DNA of 17,786 nucleotides from JBMYYE01 sp049609065 (GTDB lineage Bacteria; Pseudomonadota; Alphaproteobacteria; Rhodobacterales; Rhodobacteraceae): positions 1 through 17,786 of the forward strand of contig JBMYYE010000049.1 in assembly GCA_049609065.1 (NCBI GenBank). The letters are read 5' to 3'. Shown one piece after another: positions 1-6,445 of the stretch. The notes beneath the pieces are model-generated. The model was not told the DNA's origin, did not search any database, and saw only the letters and a list, made by a program, of their open reading frames with translations. The position numbers were made by a program, and so were the translations under genes. Each line of letters opens with the position of its first letter. Positions within the stretch are counted from its first letter, which is position 1.

Positions 1-48
1 AGCAGCTTGGCTGGACAGCGGAAGATTACGCGCGCCAGCAAATAGCTG

Positions 49-342
49 ATGAAGGTTGGTGTGGACGCGATTTTGACGCCAACCACGCCGTCTGCAGCGT
101 TTGGGCTTGGGGAAATGTCAAATGCCGACCCGATTGAGATGTATCTCAATGATGTGTTTACCGTGACGGTGAACCTTGCGGGTCTTCCTGGGATTTCTGT
201 TCCAACGGGCGTCGATAAAAACGGCCTTCCGCTTGGTCTGCAGCTCATCGGGCGCCCTTGGGAAGAGGGGGATTTGCTAAATACTGCCTATGCGCTGGAA
301 AATGCGGCGGGCTTTGTTTCAAAACCTGCAAAATGGTGGTAA
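49..342 (+). CDS. gatA: GatA C-terminal end (amidotransferase subunit A), frame broken upstream
   Basis: This is the C-terminal part of the A subunit of Asp-tRNA(Asn)/Glu-tRNA(Gln) amidotransferase, the amidase-signature enzyme that releases ammonia from glutamine for tRNA-dependent amidation. The block VDAILTPTTPSAAFGLGE, then LNDVFTVTVNLAGLPGISVP and LGLQLIGRPWEEGDLL, ending in KWW, is the usual end of alphaproteobacterial GatA. Full-length GatA is about 480-500 residues, so only the last fifth is here. The same frame has a TAG at 43-45, and the 14 codons before it do not resemble GatA. The first ATG after the stop is unlikely to be a natural start, as it has no ribosome site. Either the gene is frameshifted (sequencing error or real) or this is a truncated copy. 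Family identity is firm; integrity is doubtful. Confidence 0.75.
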   Translation: MKVGVDAILTPTTPSAAFGLGEMSNADPIEMYLNDVFTVTVNLAGLPGISVPTGVDKNGLPLGLQLIGRPWEEGDLLNTAYALENAAGFVSKPAKWW

Positions 343-377
343 GAATACCGCAAAACAAATAATCCATGAGGTTATCG

Positions 378-1016
378 ATGCGGTATTTAATGTTTCCTCT
401 TTTGACGGCTTTCGGGCTGTCGGCATGTATGACACCTGTCCCTGATAGTGGGGCAGGCGCTGGTTTTGATGATTACGAGACATATGCCAACCGACAACAG
501 GCCAAGCGGGATGCGATGCGTCCCGCGCCACAAAATGTGCAGCTTTCAGAGAGCAAACCTCTTGAGGCTAAACCAGAGCCCGCACCTGTTTCGACCGCCG
601 CCCCTGTTGTGGCTGAAAAACCAAGTGGCTTGTCGGATGAACAGAATTTTGACGCGGTAGCAGGTCGAGAAACCATCGAAAGCGACAAAGCGCGCCTCGA
701 ACGGATTGCCGCAGGCTATCAAGAAGTGACGCCAGAGGCGCTCCCGACCCGTGGGGACCAGAGCGGCGTCAGCATCGTATCTTATGCCCTTTCTACGACC
801 AATAATGTGGGGGAGCCGATCTATAAACGGTTTACCTTTGGCAATACGGGGCGCTTTGGGCGCAATTGTAAAAAATATCCATCCCCTGATTTGGCGCAGA
901 TCGCGTTTCTTGAAGGTGGCGGACCACAGCGCAATCACAAAGGTCTTGATCCTGATGGGGATGGATTTGCCTGCGGTTGGGATCCCCGCCCATTTCGCAA
1001 CGCTAAGGCCCAATGA
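378..1016 (+). CDS. lipoprotein with Excalibur-like acidic C-terminus
   Basis: Predicted outer or inner membrane lipoprotein of 212 residues. The signal peptide runs about residues 1-16 with lipobox LSAC, so Cys17 would be lipidated. Residues about 20-110 are Pro/Ala/Glu-rich and probably a disordered linker. The C-terminal 45 residues contain a Cys followed by DPDGDGFACGWDP (about 191-203). This resembles the Excalibur calcium-binding motif (DxDxDGxxC), a domain often found on extracellular or cell-wall proteins. I chose ATG 378 because GAGG at 368-371 is correctly spaced for it; the in-frame ATG at 366 has no ribosome site and would add four residues (MRLS) in front. Its stop overlaps the start of the amidase gene as ATGA, so the two are likely translated together and may both act in the periplasm on the wall. 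No enzymatic function can be assigned. Confidence 0.8.
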   Translation: MRYLMFPLLTAFGLSACMTPVPDSGAGAGFDDYETYANRQQAKRDAMRPAPQNVQLSESKPLEAKPEPAPVSTAAPVVAEKPSGLSDEQNFDAVAGRETIESDKARLERIAAGYQEVTPEALPTRGDQSGVSIVSYALSTTNNVGEPIYKRFTFGNTGRFGRNCKKYPSPDLAQIAFLEGGGPQRNHKGLDPDGDGFACGWDPRPFRNAKAQ

Positions 1017-1696
1017 TCCCGGATATCGTGTCCCATCCGTCGCCCAATTTTGGGCCGCGTAAGGACGGGGGCACACCGCGCTATATCATATTGCACTACA
1101 CGGCTATGAAAACAGCACAGGCCGCGCTCGATCGGCTCTGTGATCCCTCTGTTGAAGTGTCCGCGCATTATCTCATTTCTCAAAATGGAACGTGTTTTCA
1201 GTTGGTTGAGGATGAGATGCGCGCATGGCACGCAGGCGCTGGTCGTTGGGGCGATATTACGGATATGAATTCCAATTCCATTGGGGTTGAGATGGATAAT
1301 CTCGGTCACACCCCGTTTTCAGAGCCTCTTATGACGCGGCTTGAAACGCTGCTCAGGCAGCTTATACAAAAATGGAATATCCCACCCCAAAACGTGATTG
1401 GCCATTCGGATATGGCGCCTGGTCGCAAAATTGATCCGGGTCTTCATTTTGATTGGCTCCGGCTGGCAAAACAGGGGCTGGCCATTGCGCCAATGGGCGC
1501 TCCCGTGGCACCGCAAGAGTTTTGGACTGCCCTAAGTGAGATTGGCTATGACATTGCGGATGCGGATGCTGCGCTGGTGGCTTTTCGGTTGCGGTACCGA
1601 CCGTGGGGCGCTGGTGATGTGTGTGAGGCTGATTTGGCCATTGCATCTGACATTGCTGCCCATTTCCCCGTTGACCGCACTTCAAACGAAGCCTAG
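1013..1696 (+). CDS. N-acetylmuramoyl-L-alanine amidase, AmpD/AmiD type
   Basis: A zinc amidase of the Amidase_2 (AmpD-like) family, 227 residues, which cleaves the lactyl-amide bond between N-acetylmuramic acid and the peptide stem. Visible zinc ligands are His28 in ILHYT, His131 in IGHSDMAPGRK and Asp141 in KIDPG; Lys139 is the usual catalytic lysine. The segment SNSIGVEMDN matches the family core strand. Residues about 168-220 resemble a short peptidoglycan-binding-like tail. There is no signal peptide, which fits a cytosolic AmpD role in recycling, although the overlap with a lipoprotein gene hints at an envelope link. The start overlaps the upstream stop by four bases (ATGA), a translational coupling arrangement. 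Its last codons contain the -35 box of the rnpB promoter and its TAG stop lies inside the -10 box. Confidence 0.92.
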   Translation: MIPDIVSHPSPNFGPRKDGGTPRYIILHYTAMKTAQAALDRLCDPSVEVSAHYLISQNGTCFQLVEDEMRAWHAGAGRWGDITDMNSNSIGVEMDNLGHTPFSEPLMTRLETLLRQLIQKWNIPPQNVIGHSDMAPGRKIDPGLHFDWLRLAKQGLAIAPMGAPVAPQEFWTALSEIGYDIADADAALVAFRLRYRPWGAGDVCEADLAIASDIAAHFPVDRTSNEA

Positions 1697-1699
1697 ATG
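1671..1699 (+). promoter_or_regulatory. rnpB promoter inside the amidase 3' end
   Basis: TTGACC at 1671-1676 and TAGATG at 1694-1699 are separated by exactly 17 bases, a near-consensus sigma-70 arrangement. Counting about seven bases from the -10 puts the start at about 1706, the first base of the RNase P RNA P1 helix. The -10 box covers the amidase stop codon (1694-1696). Start-site placement is inferred, not mapped. Confidence 0.7.
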
Positions 1700-1705
1700 A
1701 AAGAA

Positions 1706-2083
1706 GCGCGGAAGGCTGGATGGCTGCGTGGGGGCTTGCCCCCCGCGAGGAAAGTCCGGACTTCGCTAAGCAACGGTGCCGGTTAATGGCCGGCTGGGGT
1801 AACCCAAGGGATAGCGCCACAGAAATGAAACCGCCTGTGTTTACGCAGGTAAGGGTGAAACGGTGAGGTAAGAGCTCACCGCGTTTTTGGCAACAAAAAC
1901 GGCACGGCAAGCCCCACCGGAAGCAATGTCAAATAGGCCCCCGGGGTGCGTTCGCGCACTAGGATCGCTTTATCTGGGTGGGGCGGGTTGGCAGCTAGAT
2001 CTGATTGGTAACAATCAGGGCAGATGAATGGTCATCCAGAGGGTTCGCCCTTGGACAAAATCCGGCTTATAGGCCTTCCGCGC
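1706..2083 (+). ncRNA. rnpB: RNase P RNA, bacterial class A
   Basis: Catalytic RNA subunit of RNase P, which removes 5' leaders from pre-tRNAs. The ends are fixed by the perfect 11-bp P1 helix: 1706-1716 pairs with 2073-2083. Conserved core signatures are present: GAGGAAAGTCCGGAC at 1747-1761, the P4 strand ACAGAAA at 1819-1825, and AAATCCGGCTTATAGG at 2058-2072 near the 3' end. The length of about 378 nt is normal for Alphaproteobacteria. It lies 9 nt after the amidase stop and faces tRNA-Glu. Mature ends could differ by a few bases. Confidence 0.96.
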
Positions 2084-2090
2084 ATATTCA

Positions 2091-2145
2091 AATAAAACCC
2101 CATAAACCGCCCCAGAATTTGGGTGGCATACTGTGACATGTGGGG
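2091..2145 (-). terminator. possible terminator of the tRNA-Glu transcript, also the rnpB 3' flank
   Basis: Between the convergent rnpB and tRNA-Glu genes lie nested dyads: an outer pair 2098-2104/2139-2145 (CCCCATA with TGTGGGG, one wobble on the plus strand) and an inner pair 2107-2112/2121-2126 (CCGCCC with GGGTGG). Read on the minus strand, the outer stem is followed directly by TTTTATTT (2090-2097), a terminator-like tail. On the minus strand both helices carry a mismatch, so the call is tentative. On the plus strand there is no T-run. Confidence 0.35.
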
Positions 2146-2154
2146 GGATTGAAA

Positions 2155-2229
2155 TGGCAGTCCCTAGGGGAATCGAACCCCTCTTTCCAGGTTGAAAACC
2201 TGGCGTCCTAACCGATAGACGAAGGGACC
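2155..2229 (-). tRNA. tRNA-Glu (anticodon UUC)
   Basis: Read on the minus strand this folds as a full cloverleaf. The acceptor is GGTCCCT with AGGGACT (the first pair is G-U), the D-arm region is GTCTATCGGTTAGGAC, and the anticodon stem is CCAGG/CCTGG around the loop TTTTCAA, giving anticodon TTC. The T arm is AGGGG-TTCGATT-CCCCT, the discriminator is G and the CCA is encoded (2155-2157). TTC reads GAA/GAG, so this is glutamate. It has its own promoter about 17-45 bases upstream. Confidence 0.97.
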
Positions 2230-2245
2230 GCGCTTTCGTGAGGGG

Positions 2246-2274
2246 TATTTAGGGAAACTCGGCGCGACTCGCAA
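2246..2274 (-). promoter_or_regulatory. tRNA-Glu promoter
   Basis: On the minus strand TTGCGA (2274-2269) and TAAATA (2251-2246) are spaced by 17 bases. The CCCC-rich stretch following the -10 is a GC-rich discriminator of the kind seen at stringently controlled stable-RNA promoters. The start would be near 2239, giving a leader of about 10 bases for RNase P to remove. It lies between the end of recJ and the tRNA. Confidence 0.6.
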
Positions 2275-2300
2275 GAGGCTTTTTCACTTCCCAAACATTT

Positions 2301-4049
2301 TTATTGGGTGAGGGGGCCAAAGGCATCTTCGAGTTTGAGTTGTGCGCGTTTGCGCCCGCCCCAAATATTGACCTCAAGACGCCCTGCAAGGTGAAACCGC
2401 CCGCCTTGATGATTGAGAAGGGTATCACCAAGCGGCGTTTCAAAAGCGCCAAAGGCAATGGCATCAATTTTGGGTCCTGTTCCGTCGCCAAAGCTGATTT
2501 TTAGGTGCTTTTCCCCAACATGTTTTGCGAAATGGATTTGCTGGCTGGCAAAGGCAAAGCGTGGTGACGGGGCACTCGCGCCAAAGGGGCCAGCGGTGTC
2601 GAGTTTTTCGATCAAATCCACATGGGCCGCGGTTGGCATCAACACTTGGGTGATGGCCAGCTCACGGGGCGGGCGGTTGCCCGCTCCTTGACGATTGAGA
2701 AGCATGGACAGTTTTTCCATCGCTGGTTCAAGCTGCGCACGGCTTAGGCTAAGGCCTGCAGCCATTTTATGACCGCCGCCTTTTTCGATATCGCCTTCGC
2801 GCTGAAGTTTTTGGATCGCAGCCCCAAGATCAACACCGGAAATAGAGCGGCCGGATCCTTTGCCTGCATCGCCTTCAAAGCCAATGACAATGGATGGGCG
2901 GTTGGTTTTTTCCTTAAGGCGTGAGGCGACGATCCCCACAACCCCTGGATGCCAACCATCGCCTGCCGCCCAGACGAGGGGGGCATCGACGCCGCGTGCT
3001 TGGGCTTGCGCCAAAGCATCTTCGACGACTTGGGCTTCGATTTCGCGGCGTTCTGCGTTCACGGCGTCCAGTTTTGCGGCTAGCTTTTGGGCCTCGGCCA
3101 ATGTGGTTGCCGCCAAAAGCCGCGCGCCCATATCCGCCGCGCCAATACGTCCGCCGGCATTGATCCGTGGGCCAAGCACATAGCCTAGATGATAGGCGGA
3201 GGGGGCGGTTTCGACTTTGGCTTGATCCAAAAGTGCCGCAATCCCAAATCGCGCGCGCCGCGCCATGATGGTCAAACCTTGGCGCACAAATGCGCGGTTG
3301 ACCCCAATAAGAGGCGCAACATCGGCAACGGTTGCCAGTCCGACAAGATCCAGCATTCCCATGAGGTCGGGCTGCGTCCCCCCCAGATCACGAGATTGGC
3401 GGTTGGCTTCTACCAGCACCAAAAACACTACCGCCGCGGCACAAAGATGGCCCAATTCGGAGGTTTCGTCTTGGCGGTTTGGGTTCACGACTGCATGACA
3501 GTCAGGCACGGTTTCGCCCCCCAAATGGTGGTCGATCACAACAACATCTGCGCCCTTGGCGGCGGCAATTGGCCCGTGGGATAAAGTGCCACAATCCACG
3601 CAAATGATGAGGTCATGATCCTCCGCCAGCATCGCCATTGCCGTGTCATTGGGGCCGTAACCTTCGACAATCCGATCGGGCACATAAAGGGTGGCATCGT
3701 GATTTTGCTGGCGCAACCAGTCGAGTATTAGCGCCGCTGATGATCCGCCATCCACATCATAATCGGCAAAAATTGCGATACGTTCCTTGGATGTGAGCGC
3801 CTGCAAAAGCCGCGTTGCCGCCGTTTCACAATCAAGGAGGTTTCGAGGATTGGGCAAAAGCGTGCGCAGGGAGGGCGCGAGGAAGGCATCGGCTTCTTCT
3901 GATGGCACATCGCGCATCGCAAGCAGCGTTGCAAGCGCCGGCGCAAGCCCTGTATCTTGGGTCAAGCGTTCAGCGCGGCGGGTCACATCATTGTTCGGAC
4001 CCGTCCAGCATTGACCTAAAATCGACTGTTCCACATCGAGGAAAGCCAC
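2301..4049 (-). CDS. recJ: single-stranded-DNA-specific exonuclease RecJ
   Basis: RecJ degrades single-stranded DNA 5' to 3' in recombination, mismatch and base-excision repair. The 582-residue product has the DHH-superfamily motifs: FADYDVDGGSSAALI at about 94-108, VDCG at about 151-154, IDHH at about 172-175 and ATVADVAPL at about 239-247. GPRINAGGRIGAADMGARLL starts at about 293, and the DHHA1 motif GGGHKMAAG follows later. The C-terminal part matches the RecJ OB domain. I place the start at GTG 4049 because AAGGAGGA (4061-4054) sits 4-5 bases upstream and family members begin near (V/S)FLxVEQS. The upstream in-frame ATG at 4070 lies inside a hairpin and lacks a ribosome site. It follows hom by 30 nt and is likely co-transcribed with it. 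Confidence 0.95.
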   Translation of the reverse strand: MAFLDVEQSILGQCWTGPNNDVTRRAERLTQDTGLAPALATLLAMRDVPSEEADAFLAPSLRTLLPNPRNLLDCETAATRLLQALTSKERIAIFADYDVDGGSSAALILDWLRQQNHDATLYVPDRIVEGYGPNDTAMAMLAEDHDLIICVDCGTLSHGPIAAAKGADVVVIDHHLGGETVPDCHAVVNPNRQDETSELGHLCAAAVVFLVLVEANRQSRDLGGTQPDLMGMLDLVGLATVADVAPLIGVNRAFVRQGLTIMARRARFGIAALLDQAKVETAPSAYHLGYVLGPRINAGGRIGAADMGARLLAATTLAEAQKLAAKLDAVNAERREIEAQVVEDALAQAQARGVDAPLVWAAGDGWHPGVVGIVASRLKEKTNRPSIVIGFEGDAGKGSGRSISGVDLGAAIQKLQREGDIEKGGGHKMAAGLSLSRAQLEPAMEKLSMLLNRQGAGNRPPRELAITQVLMPTAAHVDLIEKLDTAGPFGASAPSPRFAFASQQIHFAKHVGEKHLKISFGDGTGPKIDAIAFGAFETPLGDTLLNHQGGRFHLAGRLEVNIWGGRKRAQLKLEDAFGPLTQ

Positions 4050-4062
4050 GGCGTCCTCCTTT

Positions 4063-4080
4063 ACCTGCATGGGTGCAGGT
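4063..4080 (-). repeat. 7-bp hairpin between hom and recJ
   Basis: ACCTGCA (4063-4069) and TGCAGGT (4074-4080) form a perfect inverted repeat with a 4-base loop. It begins at the last base of the hom stop codon and ends just before the recJ ribosome site. There is no T-run, so it is not a classical terminator. It could set relative hom/recJ expression or RNA stability, or be chance. Confidence 0.5.
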
Positions 4081-5366
4081 TATACGTTTTCGATCCGCAA
4101 AGACACAGGCGTATCCACAAGCACATCGGTTTTGTGCATTGCTTCAAGCGCATTATCAAGGGATCCGCGTGTTGTTTTATGGGTCACGATGAGCACAGGG
4201 GCGGTCGGTTCCGCGTGGCTATATTGACGCATACGATCAATAGAAACACCCGCATCGCCCAAAAGTGTCGCGATTTTCGCAAGCGCGCCTGGCTTATCTT
4301 TGAGTTGCATCCGTAGGTAATACGGCGCGGCTGTGTCCATTTGGGCCGCAGGCGCATCATCCAAGCGATCCGCAGGAATGCCAAAGGTTGAAAGCCGCGT
4401 GCCGCGTGCGATATCCATGACATCGGACATGACCGCGCTTGCGGTTGGGCCTTCGCCAGCACCAGCACCACGTAAAACCACTTGGCCGACTTGGTCGCCT
4501 TCAAGAACCACCATGTTCATAGCGTTTTCAAGTTGCCCCAATGGGGAAGTGAGCGGCACAAGGCATGGGGACATGCGTTGAACGAGCCCACGGCCCGTCA
4601 TCTGTGCCACACCCAAAAGCTTAATCGCGTAGCCCATATCCCGCGCTTGGTCGATGTCTTCGATGGTGATGCGTTCAATCCCTTCAAGGACCATGCCATC
4701 AAAATTAACTTTTGTGCCAAAGGCAATGGAGGCCAAAATAGCAAGCTTATGCCCCGCATCAATCCCACCAACATCCAAAGTTGGATCAGCCTCAAGATAG
4801 CCGAGATCATTGGCCTCTTTGAAGACGTCCTCATAAGGGAGGCCTGCCGTTTCCATGCGTGTCAAAATGTAATTACAGGTGCCGTTCATGACGCCCAAAA
4901 CGCGGTCAATCCCATTGCCAGCAAGCCCTTCGGTCAGGGATTTTACAACAGGAATGCCGCCTGCAACGGCCGCTTCAAACCGCAAAACAGCATTGGTCGT
5001 TTCGGCCAATTCTGCGAGCTCTTGTCCATGAATGGCAAGCATTGCTTTGTTGGCGGTGACCACGTCTTTGCCGGCCTTAAGTGCGGCTTCGGTGGCGGCT
5101 TTGGCGGGGCCATCAGCACCGCCCATGAGTTCCAAAAACACGTCCACATCGTCACGTTTGGCAAGGGCCACGGGATCGTCTTCCCATGCGAATTTTGAGA
5201 GATCAACACCGCGGTCTTTGTCTTTCGAGCGTGCAGAAACAGCGGTGATTTCAATTTTCAGACCGGAGCGCATGGCCAAAAGATTGGCTTTCTGCGTCAC
5301 GATTTTGATCACCCCGACGCCTACGGTTCCAAGGCCTGCGATCCCTAAACGGAGTGTCTTTGACAT
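4080..5366 (-). CDS. hom: homoserine dehydrogenase
   Basis: Reduces aspartate semialdehyde to homoserine with NAD(P)H, the branch step towards threonine, isoleucine and methionine. The 428-residue protein has an N-terminal Rossmann motif (IAGLGTVG, residues 9-16), the VTANKAMLA segment (about 99-107), GGIPVVKSLTEGLAGN, the family signature GVMNGTCNYILTRM and EADPTLDVGGIDAGHKLAILAS. A C-terminal ACT domain follows (about 349-428, with MQLKDKPGALAKIATLLGDAG), which in this family senses threonine. It is a monofunctional enzyme with no aspartokinase part. The ribosome site AGGAAAG lies 7 bases before the ATG. The 101-nt gap upstream has small dyads, and recJ follows at 30 nt. Confidence 0.96.
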   Translation of the reverse strand: MSKTLRLGIAGLGTVGVGVIKIVTQKANLLAMRSGLKIEITAVSARSKDKDRGVDLSKFAWEDDPVALAKRDDVDVFLELMGGADGPAKAATEAALKAGKDVVTANKAMLAIHGQELAELAETTNAVLRFEAAVAGGIPVVKSLTEGLAGNGIDRVLGVMNGTCNYILTRMETAGLPYEDVFKEANDLGYLEADPTLDVGGIDAGHKLAILASIAFGTKVNFDGMVLEGIERITIEDIDQARDMGYAIKLLGVAQMTGRGLVQRMSPCLVPLTSPLGQLENAMNMVVLEGDQVGQVVLRGAGAGEGPTASAVMSDVMDIARGTRLSTFGIPADRLDDAPAAQMDTAAPYYLRMQLKDKPGALAKIATLLGDAGVSIDRMRQYSHAEPTAPVLIVTHKTTRGSLDNALEAMHKTDVLVDTPVSLRIENV

Positions 5367-5467
5367 GATTATTCTTTCCTGTCTGAGTGAATTATTCGGT
5401 GCCGAAAACGGCTGGTTTTTCCATATCCTGCCTGCGGTGGATTTGCAACAAACGAAGCTTCTTGGGG

Positions 5468-5737
5468 TTATCTACTGCGGGATAATTTTCGCCGGGTTGC
5501 ATCATCGGCTTGGCCTGCGCGCAAAATGGCGGCACGCCGCTGAAGGCGGGCCCGCCGTGCGGCGAGCGTTTCAAGGGCGGTTTCGCTCCTTTTGCCCAAT
5601 TCTGGGTCCGCGGGGGAAATCGGCATGAGGGTCGGATAGGGCGCGTTTTTGGCATCTGCGCTGAATTTATCATCCAGCTCAGGGGGCGTTGCGCAGGCGG
5701 TGAGCCCGATAAATGAAAACAACATGAGACGTTTCAC
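5468..5737 (-). CDS. small lipoprotein of unknown function
   Basis: An 89-residue product starting at GTG 5737, preceded by AAGGA at suitable distance. The signal peptide MKRLMLFSFIGLTAC has a clear lipobox (LTAC), so Cys15 should be lipidated. The mature part is short and polar. The last 45 residues are rich in Arg, Ala and Leu (LETLAARRARLQRRAAILRAG), which suggests an amphipathic helix or coiled coil ending in basic residues. I do not recognise a named family. It is divergent from the TetR gene and 101 nt upstream of hom, with which it might share a transcript. The lipobox and spacing support a real gene; function is unknown. Confidence 0.75.
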   Translation of the reverse strand: MKRLMLFSFIGLTACATPPELDDKFSADAKNAPYPTLMPISPADPELGKRSETALETLAARRARLQRRAAILRAGQADDATRRKLSRSR

Positions 5738-5779
5738 TGGGTAGGATCCTTTTCCTCTTTATTGGGTTTTAGCAAGGTT

Positions 5780-5808
5780 TTGAAAAAGAACAAGCGGGGC
5801 TATCAAAT
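5780..5808 (+). promoter_or_regulatory. candidate promoter of the TetR operon
   Basis: TTGAAA at 5780-5785 and TCAAAT at 5803-5808 are 17 bases apart. The -10 is imperfect, but the predicted start would fall inside the adjacent 14-bp palindrome, the geometry expected for repression. Confidence 0.45.
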
Positions 5809-5821
5809 GAACAATTGTTCA
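5808..5821 (+). promoter_or_regulatory. perfect 14-bp palindrome, likely TetR operator
   Basis: TGAACAATTGTTCA is a perfect palindrome 14 bases before the TetR start codon. TetR-family repressors usually bind such dyads as dimers and control their own gene. Site and position are seen; the binding partner is inferred. Confidence 0.7.
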
Positions 5822-5835
5822 GTTAGGGTTCGCAC

Positions 5836-6423
5836 ATGGCACGCAAAACGGGTTCACATTCGGAAATCACAGGGCCGCGTATTCGCGCGGCGGCGCTTGA
5901 GCTGTTTGCAAAGCATGGCTATGCGGCTGTGTCGATGCGCCAAATTGCCAAAGAGGTTGGTGTTCAGGCTGGCGCGCTCTATCTTTATACGGCAGATAAG
6001 CAAAGTTTGCTCTGTGAGCTGATGATCGACCACATGACGGGTTTGATTGCAAAATGGGATGCTTTGCCAAAGGGCACGGACCCCATGTCACAGCTTGAGG
6101 CGTTTTGTAAGTTCCACATCCGCTATCACGTGGATCGCCCGAATGAGGTGTTTATCGCGTATATGGAGTTGCGCAACCTAACGCCTGACAATTTTGAACG
6201 GGTTGAGGCGCTGCGGAAAACCTATGAGACCAAGCTCGAAGAAATATTACAACAAGGCAAGGCTGATGGGCTTTTTGTCTTTGAAGATAGTAAGCTCACG
6301 ATGATGGCGATTATCGCAATGATCACAGGTGTGAACACGTGGTTTCGCGAAGGTGGGCGGCTCAGTCGTGAACATGTTGAAAATATCTATTGGGAAATGG
6401 TCAGTAAAGTCGTATGTGCGTAG
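5836..6423 (+). CDS. TetR/AcrR-family transcriptional regulator
   Basis: A 195-residue dimeric DNA-binding repressor. The N-terminal TetR domain covers about residues 15-62: an IRAAALELFAKHGY helix, then the helix-turn-helix SMRQIAKEVGVQAGALYLYTADK (about 33-55), where the A-LY-Y-KxxL pattern is diagnostic. The C-terminal ligand domain (about 75-195) is all-helical, and its effector cannot be read from sequence. It is the first gene of a likely two-gene operon; the membrane protein follows at 22 nt. A perfect palindrome and a plausible promoter precede it, suggesting autorepression. The ribosome site is weak (AGGG at 5825-5828). The small lipoprotein gene is divergent and could also be a target. 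Confidence 0.93.
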   Translation: MARKTGSHSEITGPRIRAAALELFAKHGYAAVSMRQIAKEVGVQAGALYLYTADKQSLLCELMIDHMTGLIAKWDALPKGTDPMSQLEAFCKFHIRYHVDRPNEVFIAYMELRNLTPDNFERVEALRKTYETKLEEILQQGKADGLFVFEDSKLTMMAIIAMITGVNTWFREGGRLSREHVENIYWEMVSKVVCA

Positions 6424-6445
6424 CCACGCATAAAAGGACAGACAT

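Noticed and set aside
1362..1910. 182-codon minus-strand open frame across the amidase and rnpB
   Set aside because: Runs through the structured RNase P RNA and the conserved amidase; composition is not protein-like.
4482..5198. 238-codon open frame antisense to hom
   Set aside because: Lies entirely within conserved hom sequence and shows no protein-family character.
5401..5412. GCCGAAAACGGC followed by a T-run as a plus-strand terminator
   Set aside because: Only four base pairs, and there is no plus-strand gene upstream to terminate.
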